A program made the position numbers and the translations under genes. The notes beneath the pieces were generated by a model. It worked only from the letters and a program-made list of their open reading frames with translations, had not been told where the DNA came from and ran no database searches. A stretch of DNA of 64,000 nt from Pycnopodia helianthoides (taxonomy: Eukaryota; Echinodermata; Asteroidea; Forcipulatida; Asteriidae): positions 11,418,974 to 11,482,973 of the forward strand of contig CM063263.1 in NCBI GenBank assembly GCA_032158295.1. Reading direction: 5' to 3'. This document shows, one piece after another, positions 1-12,500 of this stretch (position 1 is the stretch's first letter; each line of letters starts with the position of its first letter).

Positions 1-284
1 AAGCACATTACCGTGCTTGCGCAGCTGTGTGGGGTTGGTCCTTGGTAGATTGCTCCCGTTATATTACTGTTATATATGTCAAGGCACATGCTTCGTTTAT
101 TGCCTATGCTCACGTGCTTCTTATGGGTTTCTTTTCAGTTTCTCTCGTTCGTTTAACATTACACTATTATACTTTTTATATAGTTGTGAGCACTGACGAA
201 CTGAACTGACGACATGAGCGCACAGAAAATGTATATAAGAACCCAGTAAGATTTTTACCTAGCTCTTTAAATGTATCCATGCAG

Positions 285-514
285 AAAATTGTTATGTTCT
301 GTTGACGCCGTCGTACGAGGGATTCCGGAGTATAGCAAACGGGAATACGCCAGAACAACGAAGCCTTGTGGTGCCGTTCCTCACGCCCGTAACTTTAACA
401 AGGGTTTCACTCCAGGGTGACGCACAGGGTAACGCCATTACAGACTTTACTATACAGTACAAACTCAAAGGAGAGGAGACTCCGAGAACTCTGATGGATG
501 GACCTAACAAACGG
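285..514 (+). CDS. F5/8C-like domain 1, first visible half (exon)
   Basis: Acceptor tccatgcag at the left and donor gtatgt at the right. Reads NCYVLLTPSYEGFRS then VPFLTPVTLTRVSLQGD, the hydrophobic beta-strand pattern of discoidin domains. It enters with two bases of a split codon and leaves in phase 0. It is shorter at its N-terminus than the matching exons at 3457 and 6441, so part of the domain is probably on an exon before the window. Confidence 0.7.
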
Positions 515-3500
515 GTATGTAAACGCGTGTTTTTTTATATCTGTCTTTCGAAATCCTTTACTTGAACTCCAGTAGACCTTTATCCTGCTGCCACCATATT
601 GGTCATGTTCCCTTTATCCAATAACAGAAACGAATGCTAACCGATTCATTGTACGAAAAAGGAACCAGACTATTTGTCCTTCCAGCCTCAGTATGGTTAC
701 AATGATTTGAATAGGAGAAATTCAAGACGGCCGCACCATGATGTATGGATTGAGTGGTGGTATCCGCCTCGTGATGTTCCATCATTCTCCTCTTTCTATC
801 CTGCACCGTGGATGAGTTGTTTTGCCAACTTGTTCATGATAACATTTCAGCGTGTCATGGCCGAGCGGTCTACTGCACCGGAGTCAAGTTCTGGGCCCAA
901 TTTCATAGAGCTGCCTAAGCAGAAAACATTGCTTAACAATTGTCTGCTAAGCAGAAATGAGCAGGATACCAGTCACAAGTTGTACATGTGACATGGTAGT
1001 TTGGCTGGTATTTTTATTCTGGTAGCATAACTATGTCGTGCTTAGCTACTTTGTGTCCTTAATCAGCTCTTTGGGCCCTGGTAGTTAAGTTATCAACAGC
1101 TGGTCATCAATTATTATTATTACTATAAGAAATGTACAAAGAAAAGCTATGAAGTAAGTCTTGATTCTGTTCACCAATTTAATAACTCAAAAAAGACCCT
1201 GCAAGTCTTGCACACATTTTAAAACCGTTAGTTACCTGTGGATCTTATGCACCTTGCTTTTATAATGGGATGAAACAAAATTGCGCATTTTTGACGGCGC
1301 AGCACTTGCAAAGTTGTCCAGCGTAAATGAGTTACTTTATTTAAATACATACATGTTACACTTATTCTCCATTATAAACTTTTTTAAACAGGTGTTTAAC
1401 GTAAATTTGGATATTGACACCACCAAACAAGTCAAGCTAGATCTTCCATTTGACCAGCTTGATAACGTCGTAGAAGTAACTCTTAAGGATGTGAACGTGC
1501 CCGAAACCAAGGATGTTAAGTATTTCGTGGACTTCTATGGCTGTGCCAACGGTAAGTTGAACTGAAAAACACACTCTGTGTTGCATTCACTTTGTGTACA
1601 TTTCTTTGCTCTGTACACCTAAGGAAAACTCTATTCTGTCCACTGTAAAAAAAAAAAAAAAAAAATTGTTTTAATTTTTAAAAAGGGAAGGACGTGTGTA
1701 AGTCCACATAGTGATTCAAGTCTCTACATTGTGTGGACCTCTTTTGTTCTCATGTCCACACTTCGTATGTAACACTTAAACACTATTGATGACGACACCA
1801 ACATTTGAAAAACACTGATGGTGACGCAGCTTAAAAGTAATCGTGCAAAAGCCCATTGTCACACATTTAGTTTTTGAAGGAGTCCAGTTTTTTAATGAAT
1901 CAATACAAAATTATATTAGGTTGAACAAAGAAAATTTACTAGAACGTGACTTAAACCTGCGACCTCTGGATTAACGTGCTGGTGCTCTACCAACTGAGCT
2001 CTCTAGCCCCTATTTGGCGGTCTCCCTATTTTGTCAATATCTTTGCTCGGGGTGCCAGACAGAAGCCATTCAACCTGTAAGAGCCGTACAGCCAGGGATC
2101 ACACCCAAGTTTACGATACAACCTGGGAAGCGGCAGCAGAGGGATCACCTTAAGGGGATGCGACTTTTTATTTCAAAAAATAAGTAGTAATCCACCTTTA
2201 GATTTGGATAGTTTTATCATCAATATTAAATTACACAGAAAACGAATTGTCTTCATTTCTTGTCTTCTACCTGTCTTGCAGAGCCCCTTACTACACCATC
2301 AACGACCACCAGTGTCTCTACAAGTTCATCAACTACTGAGGCTCTGTCTACCACTACGGTAACATCCTCTAAAGTAACCACCTCCACGCCCGAAGCTACC
2401 ACGGCCAAGATTGTGGAACAAACAATCAAGAAAGTTACAGAGCCCGAAAGTACGTTTTATTCAATTCAATTCAAATCAAAACACGCAGGAAAAAGTGCCA
2501 GGTTAAGGAACTATTTGAAAACAAGAAACACCAGATAAACAGTGGATCGCGTAACAAATCACTCCTTCGTGTACCATTCACCCGCACACCATTCCACTTA
2601 AAAACACTTTGTCTTTGAAAAGGTATTAGCGATTCTATGAAATCACAATTATCCATCCGTGGGTCGATTTAAAAGCGCTATTAAAAGAGCTCTCTTCTCC
2701 CAGTATCTGACATATTATTTTCTTTAAATGGTTAGTCATGAAGTGTTCTCTTTTTACACTACTTCACTTATTATTGTTTTCATCATTTCTGTCTGTGTTC
2801 AACCTGTCTGTCTGTACATGTATGTGTTGTTTACGTTCTGTCTGAGCTTACAAGATAGACATTGTGAGGTGATTTTTAGGTAGGAACTGTTGTTGGTGTT
2901 GGGTTTTTTGACATTGTGGGGTTAACCCCACAATATTTTCAACAGGAAAGATTAAAGAAAAGGGATCATGGACAACACCTGGGGAAAGCCCACAATGTGT
3001 CTGTTTGTCTGTCATTTAAGGTTCTGTCTGTCATCAGGCATCTCACCACAAGCCCGGCTTCTAGAAGATGCCTCAATACTTATCTAATTTTCTGCCTTGT
3101 TAAAAATAAACGAATTTGTGGTTGCTTCTCTAATCAAATTATTTTGGTTATTTATTACTTAAAACTTTCATGAAGTATGAAAATAAGATGCGAGCTTAGT
3201 GGAAAACAAGGAAAGGCATCAAAGTAAACAAATGTCAAAAAAATCAACAAGCATCATTATGAAGAAGGAACAAAAAGTGCGCCTTAAAAATGAAATAATA
3301 TTGGAGGACAGCTATTTTTGACGTGATTTCTGTGATTATTCAAGCTGTGTTGTAATCTCAACCACTCTTAGAACATAGCTCAGAAAGGATGATCCATAAA
3401 ATTTCAAAATTGTATTGGTCGCTTGCTTTCTTATGGTCTTATTTATTATACTGTAGAAGTGTGTGATATGCAGCTTGAAACTTATGACAATGTCGCTCTG

Positions 3501-6500
3501 ACAAGAAGCACGCCTGAGAGTAAATTGGAACCAAACGAACCATGGAGACCATCGCCAGCGGCTAATACCAATGACAGGAAGTTAGAGATGAAATTCACCC
3601 CTCCCATCGCGGTCAGGTCCTTTACAGTAACGGAGGACGATGATTTCATATTCATGGTGTTCTACCGCATGGCCGGTGCAACATTCGATAAATTTGTCCA
3701 AGATGCAAATGGCCAAGTGATGGTAAGTCCAGCTTATTCTTAAAACAGGTTTTCGAAGCGTCAGCTCGTTTTAACGACAACACTATTTTCACACTGCCTA
3801 AATAGTGGCGTGTCGTGGCTGAGCAGCCTAGTTCACTAGACCCAAGCTCTGGTGTTGTCAGCAGCAGAGTGTGGGTTCGAATCCCGCTCAAGACACTTGC
3901 GCAAGGCTCTTAACCATAATTGCTTCGTAAACAAATGGGAAGGTAGTGCATTCTGCTCTACCAGCCGACTGTGAAGGGGGGTAACCCTAGACTTGATTTC
4001 CAGTCTGAGATCACGGTTATTTCTCTGCATCAGCCACGCAAAACGTCCCCACAGATTAGCTATCAAACACCCTAGCTCGTGATCGTTAGCTAATGACGGA
4101 GGTTAATCTACAAGAGGGCGCTGTTTCAGGCAATAATGTATTGGCTATCGGGTAGACTAAAAGCCGCGATCGCAGACTTGGAACCAAGTCTAGGGAAACC
4201 CTGTTTCAGAGTCAGGAGTAGGTGGCAACGTGCCCCTAGTGACAGTTGATTTGAATCTACAGCCCAAATCAGTAAAGTGTAGCCATCACCTTGAAGTGGC
4301 CGTCCGGCCTTTTGATTTAGGCGATATCTCAATACAAAAAATATATAATAAAACAAATCACTTTATCAACTTACAGAGCTTCAAAGGTGGCAGTGATAGT
4401 GAAAGACAGTATCTACCGGACAATTTGGGAGAAATTGAAGTTCTGAAGTTCATGTACTTGTCTGTCATAAAAGACAACGAGCTCCCTGAAATTGATATTA
4501 AACTCTTCGGCTGCTTTGACCGTAAGTGTTATAACGCCTGTATTTTAATAGACCCCTTGCGTGTGACGTCACAAGCTCAGGCAGCACCCTTATAGACGGC
4601 GTCTATTGTGAACTATCTTTGACAGACTATGCAATTAGTTTCACTGGACATTTTACTAGAATAACCTGTTCGTATCACCAAATGCACGTTCTTCTAAAAT
4701 ACTCTTTTCAAATTTGACTTTCCAATGGGGGACTTTTGGGATGCTAGGTGGCAGCAGACTTAGGCCCTACCAGGTAAAAAAAAAATCCCGGCAATGTGTG
4801 CATGCTCAGAACTACGAAAACAATGGAATTTTACCTGTATGTCTGCTGCCATGTAGCGTCCGAAAGTCTCCAACTGCTTACTTTTTTATTACGTCTTTAA
4901 AGGCTGTCGATATTTTTGGTAGTTACTCAAGAAATATATTACCATAAAAACTTACTTGGTAAGGAGCACCTGAGAGCTGCTGATAGTATAAAACATGGTG
5001 AGAAACGACTCCCTCTGAAGTAATGTAGTTTTTTAGAAAGAGGTATTTTTCTCACTAAAATATTTGAATCTGAGAAAGAGGCTTCAGGCATGAAGCCTTT
5101 TTTAAGCATTTGAAAGCACACGAGGGAGTTTTTTCTTTCAATATTTTCCTGCAACTTCGATGAGCAATTGAGCCCAAGTTTCCACAGGTTTGTTGTTCTA
5201 CTTATATGTCTTTGACAATTACCAAAAGTATACCCTGCCTTTAATGGTTGCGTGTGTCTTAAATGGTAACTTCACATCAGGAGATGAACTTGATAGTATT
5301 TTAGTTTACTTTTTGTTGTAATCCAACAAAGGTACACATTTTTATTCTGCTTGTTGTTTTGTAAAACTACACCATCTTCAACTTTTTTTTTATAGATGTA
5401 ACAACCACTGCAGTGACTACCACAGTCAAAACGACAACTCCAGCCACAACAACTACTGAAAAAGTAACAGAATCATCAACTGTCACAAAGATTGAGTCAA
5501 CAAAAGGTATCGTCACAGAAGAAATTCATGTGACCGAAACACCCGGTGTGGTCACCAATAAGGAAACGATCACCGTGACCACACTCAAGCCGGCATCAAC
5601 TACACTCGGTAAGTTATCTCCTTCAAACCGATAGAGACATAATACAAATATAAAGGGAGAACAAAATTTAAATCATTTGACTTTGATTTACCCTTGTGTT
5701 CCTTTGTTGTTTTTTATAGCCACGAGTCCTGACAAGGATTTCCCCCACATAGTCCAAAGTGTGCTTTGGTTGTTTTACTTTTTTTCATTAAAAAATCAAA
5801 TGTCAACGATCATTCTTAAACACTAAATACTAAGCTAAAAACGTTGTGAGGCTTTTTTTCTTGATGTCGTTGGTAGCTATTCGTTATGGTTTTACAGGTC
5901 TTTGACAACATCAGAGAAACTCGGGCGCTAAAGAAACCAATCTATGGGTTTTGGAGTCCTAAGTTACACATTCTTTATGTTTGTAACTAAGGTTACCGTA
6001 ACTAAAAGGTTAACTAAAAAGTAAATTTAAACATAGTTATCCTGTTCATTCTTTTTGTTAATCGGCTTTTGAACAATGGAGTCTCTAAATTCGGCAGCTA
6101 ACTCTGTGTGACTCTTATCCGCTTGCTTTAGCGTATTTTTTTATATCTGAACCGTCGCTGTATTTGTAAAACCTGTTTATTGGTTTTGTTTTTCAAACAA
6201 TCACCGTCCTCCGGTTTTGCATGTTGATGAGATTACATAACAACGATGCGTTCGGGAGGTACGGTCTTTGCTTCACCAAACGTGAATCGTCTATGTTCCC
6301 TTAAGCCTAAGGGCTGTGGCACTAGCACTACAGACCAGTTGCTCCGTAAATACAGTGATTTTTAATTTTCTTTAAAACAGCAAACACCAAACCACATTCC
6401 AAACGTTCTAAAACGAGTCCTTTCCTGATTTATTTGTAAGGAATTTGCACCGAAAATCTGGAGGACTCTCCTGCCACGTCAAGTATCTCCATCCTGAGGT

Positions 6501-9500
6501 CGACATCTGAACCAAACAACGGAATGTCTGGCTTCAGAACAGCCGACGTTTGGATGCCCAGCTATGACGATGACGTCATTCCATTCGTGAAGTTGGAATC
6601 AGACCAGCCGTTTTCACTGAAAGCTTTCAAATTGGCCGGCGGCGGTGAGGGAAATGGAGTAACCAGCTTCAAGTTTAAATACACACCGTTTAACACAGAA
6701 GTTTCGAAGTACTACTTGGGGATTGACGGTAACCCTAAGGTAATTATGACATACAAAATACTTTGATACACCAGGTTCCTATTTCAACGAGTTGCTTAAG
6801 CAGAAATTATTGCTGAAAAACTGTCTGCTGAGCAAAAAATGGGCAGGATACCAGTCACAGATGGTGCATGCATGAGCAGGTATTTTGGCTGGCAACCTTG
6901 CTCTGGTAAGCATGATTGGTATAGTGCTGAGCTACTTTTTGTGCTCAAGCAGCTCTATGAAAATATGCCCAGATCTTAGATCGTTCTCCTTGATTCTGTT
7001 AGTAGGGTAACCAGGGGTGGCAGGAGGGGCTTTTAGCTCCCCGACCCCGCTCAGAACCCTTCTCCTCACCTGTCAAGCTCCCCCCCCCCCTCCAAATGAG
7101 ATAAAAGAAAAATAAACTGTACATATTTACTACTGTATATAAACATGTGGTCAACATAAACACCCTATCTTCAATCAGTCTTGAACTTTGAACTTAATAA
7201 CCTAATCATATGATAATAAATGAAAGGAAATGCGAACGCGTTCTGGAATTTGTTGTATTTCCTGTTCGTGGGTGCTGCGGTTGGTCAGTGCACGCTCTCG
7301 AGGAAAACGTGTTCTAAACCAAACCATTAGCTCCATAATACAGAAATGGAATAAATAAATATAAATAATATGTTCTGAAATTGATTAATAATGTATGATT
7401 GAATAAATAAATAAATGAAACAAAATAAAACAAAATGTTTATCCTACTAGCCATTTGCATTGCAATCATGACGAAGCGGGCTCCCTGTTACTGCTCATTA
7501 TGTCACTGTTATATTTTTGTTTGTACTTAGTAAAAACGTCGCGTGCTCCTCGTGAAATGTTGGTCCCTTTACTCATAGTTTTAACCTGTTTATTGGTGTA
7601 GGTATTCACCGGTGTTTTAGCAGCTGAATCTGAGAGCCCGGTCTGGGTCTTCCTTCCTGAAGTAACGGAGGGGTTAAGTTCTGTCACTGTCGAGCTAGTT
7701 GAGCTGACTGGTGACCAACCTGCCCTGAAACTAGACTTCTATGGATGCTCAGCCAAAGGTAAACATTTTGTCTTCACTACTTTTGTTCTGCTTTATTTTG
7801 GTCGAATAAGTGTATTTTTTGTGTCTTGCCACATGAATCCCTCTCTGGGACAGTATACCCATCTATATTTTACTCACTTCTAAAACAAATTAAGTGTTAA
7901 ATGTTTACGTTGAATGTACTTTATCTCAACAGCGATGCCAACTACGAGACAAACGACGATAGAAAGAATCGTTACCGCGGCTGGTGTCACGGAGACCGTA
8001 ACGGAATCACAAAACAATGGTAAGACCGTTACAGCTTGCAACACAAACTTCATTACAATGCAATACAATACAAACTTGATTGTCCCTGCATGGGAAATTT
8101 CTTTGGCCTGTTACATAAAAACCCACTGAAGGGTTAAACAGTACAATAGAGAAAGGGTAGGAATACAATAAAAAGTTAAAAATAGAGACACAAGAAGGTA
8201 AAAAGGCAGACACTAATAATAGTACACCAAACAACAACAGTAAAAGGTAATATAATGACAGAGAGCTTTGAAGTAAGCGATTGCTTCTAAGACTTTTCTG
8301 TAATTTCAAGTGAATTACATATTGCAAAGACAGTCACAAGTTTTAGATTATTTTTGAAAGAAGTGTCCATGAATTGACCGATCCATTAAGCTCCGCCCCT
8401 TACGTGTTGACCAATCACAACCTTGGCTATACGCCACCGAAAGTCCGACAAAGTCCGACACGCTAAAATCCCATTAGAAAAGTAAACATGCGTGCGCGCG
8501 TACTTAAAGCGCGCACGTTCATGTCGCGAGTGTGGCATTGGAGAGACGCACATGTGCTGCACACGTGTGCAGTGGTGAGGCAGCCAATGCTGTGATTGGT
8601 CAATATGCTAAAGGGGTGGGGCTTAATGGATCGGTCTATTAGCCTATACGATCTTGTAGCGTGACGTGGCCGAGCGGTTTTCTGATACTTTAGCATAGTT
8701 GTTTTGTCCTTCGGACAGGACATTAAACTGTAAGTCTTGTGCACTAAGATTGGTAGTGCACGTAAAAGAGTCTAGAACACTTATCGTTGAAGAGTAGGGG
8801 GTTAACCCCGGTGTTTCTGGTTCACATAGCAAGCACCCTTGTTCACAGGTTTCATCAGGCTTGCGAACTACAATGATCATAGGTTCACTTATGAGGCATC
8901 ATTGCTTTCATTTCCAGAAATATATATGACAATAATAATAATGATCAGCGGTCATTGGTCTTTTAAAGTATTCTTTCAAACGTGCCCCTCCTTTCAAACA
9001 TGTTTTCATATGCGCTTCTTAGTTTTAATTATAAAATTGTATCTTTTCGTTGACTGTGTTAATTGATCTTTAATATTGTATTACCTCTTATTTTTATGAT
9101 TATGTTATTTGTCCCTGGCAGTGTGAAAGCTAGAGTCACGTCCTTCGGATGTTTGTCCATTGTTGTGTTTCATTTTTTTCTGGCTGTTTTCTGCAAGCTC
9201 CTGATTATCAAAATAGCCCAACATATGCCCGATTGATTACTAAATTAGTTCGTGCTTCAGTTGTTTGTAGTTTTACTCCTTACATATATCTAATATATAA
9301 ATAATATGTGGGCCTATTTGAATTAATTTAATTTAATGCTATAAGGACGTTTCGCTGTCTTTATTTTCAAACCATATATATATTTTTTTTATTTATTTTT
9401 TACTTATAGTAATCACAACCACGAAATCGACGACAACGCCATCGTCAGGTTCTAGTACCACGCCTGAGACCCCTGTCACTCCTCACATTGGTGTGACAAC

Positions 9501-12500
9501 AGCCTCTACAGGAGGGGGGCCACCAATCAGTGAAACGGATGTGGTAACTCAAGCTCCAATCGGTGAGAGGAATGTGACAACTCCAGCTCCAGGCGATTCA
9601 GAAGAAGGTAAGGTTTACCACCTGAACCAGTTGTGTTGATCCTTGTTAAAAAGAAAGAAGTTTACACAATGTATGTCCACATTACTAATTATTAACATCA
9701 GATACATATTCATTAAATGACCCTATTACGCACTTCAGCGTGATAAGTTTATTCAGTAACAGAAAAGAAACTAACCTTAAGCTTGGTTATTATAAGCGAC
9801 AACCTCAATGAGGGTGAATACTATCTAATTCTAAAACAACAAATATAAAATTGTAAAAAAAATAGAAAACACACAAGTTTAGAAAACACTCCATGACATG
9901 TTTTCGTTTCGATCTCATCTTTTCCTTGTTTTTCAAAGACTATCTATCTTGTTTTTCCACCGTGTGGATACTTTTGGATGAGGGATCATTGTTCTGGCAT
10001 TTTTCCACTGTGATTGTGATTAGCCAATTACCACGTTGATCTATTTTTAATGGAACTAATGTTGGCTCTGTTATCTTTTGAAAGATATATTTTCCAGCTA
10101 TCGTTATTTTTTGATGTTCTGAAATGATTACTGTACAATTGTGTCAATCGAGGCACTTGAACTTTTCAAGGTTAAGCTGCGAGTAGGGGCTTATTAATTT
10201 TTAAAAACAATGTCCTTTCTGAGCCGCTATGATTGTTACAATTGTTTATACCCTCTATTTTTACAGTAGATACTGGTGAGGGATGCATGTACAATGGCCG
10301 AACGTATAAGGTAAGATATCAAAACACCAATCAGTATGAGAATTTGAAACACTCAGTTGGCACTTGACATACCAGGTACATTCCATTGTTTATGGCGTTT
10401 TGAGGACGCCCACGTTTCTAGAACAATGTATTTTACCTGGCAAGTCTGCCGCCACCTTGCTTCTTTGTATCATATTAAAATTGAAATTTCATTTATAACA
10501 ACTTGCTATGGGTATTTTTATTTTTAAGAACGTCATATAGATATAATTTTAAAAGAATATTTCATTCCATTGTTGTTTTCTCGTTTTTGATATGCGCAAG
10601 TCTTGCACAGTCGATTGTCTCTGCCTTAGAATAAATCATAAATGCGTACGAGCAGCCGAGTTCGGTATTCGGCTGGCCACCAAAACTGTAACACAATATC
10701 TGACAGTCATCACGAACTGCACGTTTACTAATGAAGTAACGTAAAATATTGTTGCATTAACACAAACAATTTTGCAAATAGTTTCAGCTGTTAAAAAGGC
10801 CAATAAACTTGAAGGTGGAATTCCACGCATGATCAGTTCAGAGATTGGATACTACTTCAATGACTAAAGTCACTCATCGAGGTTGAATCCAGTTAAGTCG
10901 GTCTGAAATCTGGTTCCAACCAGTTTAAAACGGAAGACGATCACCACCATTTTTGGTTTCTACCGGCGTGTAGAAACTTTTGTAACCATGCAGGTCACAT
11001 GACCAGCAGTTTGAATCTCAAATGTTTACCAAGCGTTGTGTGTAATGGCGTATTGTTTCCAATCTCCTTTATGTAGTTTGGAGAGGAGATGCCATCAACT
11101 ATACCATGCACCAAGATGTTTTGTGAAAGAGGATCAGGAATCGTTGACAGCAGAGAAGAATGTGATCTCAGATGTGATGTAAGTATACTCAAAAGATTTA
11201 AATCTTAGCTTCTTTATATAGACTTTATGCATTGACGTCATCAAACCGACATCTTAGAGGTAATACCGATGATGAAACAATGGAAACGCACAGATTTGTA
11301 CGCAAGGCGCACAGGATTGGCCAATGAACATCTTTATTTTGACCTCCAGGCGAGGGCGCCCTACTCAAATGACGTCAGGTGCATAAGGTCTATTGAGACG
11401 CCCATGCCAAAATCAGACATTCCTTCGAAATTGCGAAATGGCATTAAAATTCCATTTTATGCCCTAAGAGTCCCATTGCATAAGACGTCATCAGCTCAAA
11501 CAGCGCCCTCACTTAGGTCAAAGGAAGAGCTATCATTGGCTGGGAGTTTTGCGTGGCGCGTGCACGTTTCCATTGTTTGGCCTCAGCAATGGCGGCCTGC
11601 GGAAGGGGTGTATTGGGTCTATTTGAAAGCTCTTACTATCGTTTTAAAAACTACTTGACGATCAAATAAACCCAGCATAGAGTTTGGGCATGAAGCAACT
11701 GGTATGGAGTATCACATGTGCTCATAGTTTTAAATACAATCATAAATCTGGCGGGTTTAAAAACAGTACAACTTTAACATATTCCCACCCCCACTTTTCT
11801 TTTCTTCTCTGCAGGGTAAACTTCGCTACGTTGAGGAAAAATGCTGCCCAGTATGCGGTAAGATATCTACTACATTGTATGACCTTAGAGAAGGACTCCA
11901 AGGTCAACTTCAGTTTTGTGATTCACTCATTTTAGATAAAGTCCGTATGAAAATCTCACGTTAAAATGGTGTAAAATGCCACTGTGTTTGACACCCTTCA
12001 AGTGTTTGTTTTTTTTGTCAAAATCCAAAACCGTGCATTTTTTTTGCAAAGAATTTCCAGTTCATTCCTGAGCTTTGATAATATTCGATCAAAATAGCAT
12101 TGAATTTGACCCTTTAGAATGTATAGACCTGTTCGTTTTTACTGTCCGATGACGTCATGTTTCCAATTTTCGCTTTGAAAGAGTATGTACCAAGATTTGA
12201 CACTATTTTAACGTGAGATAACAGATTTGTAATGTTTCCCCCCACTCACACGGGGAGTTTATGTATTGGAAAATGGGTGCATCACAAAACCTGACCTTGA
12301 AAACCCTCTTTAAAGTAGTTTAAAATACTTTACAGTTATTTTTCATTAACATTACTCTTTCATTTAAATTACAGAGAAAGAATCAAAGATGTGTATACGC
12401 GAAAGCAAAATGGAGAAACTGACCCTATCCGGCTGTGTGTCCAAGGAGCTTGTAGAGTTTACGTTCTGTAACGGTGGGTGTCCGTCCCGTGCCTTTATCG

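Noticed and set aside
674..991. 105-codon plus-strand frame with many Trp and Pro
   Set aside because: Runs into the TIR element starting at 893 and lies inside an intron with firm phase on both sides.
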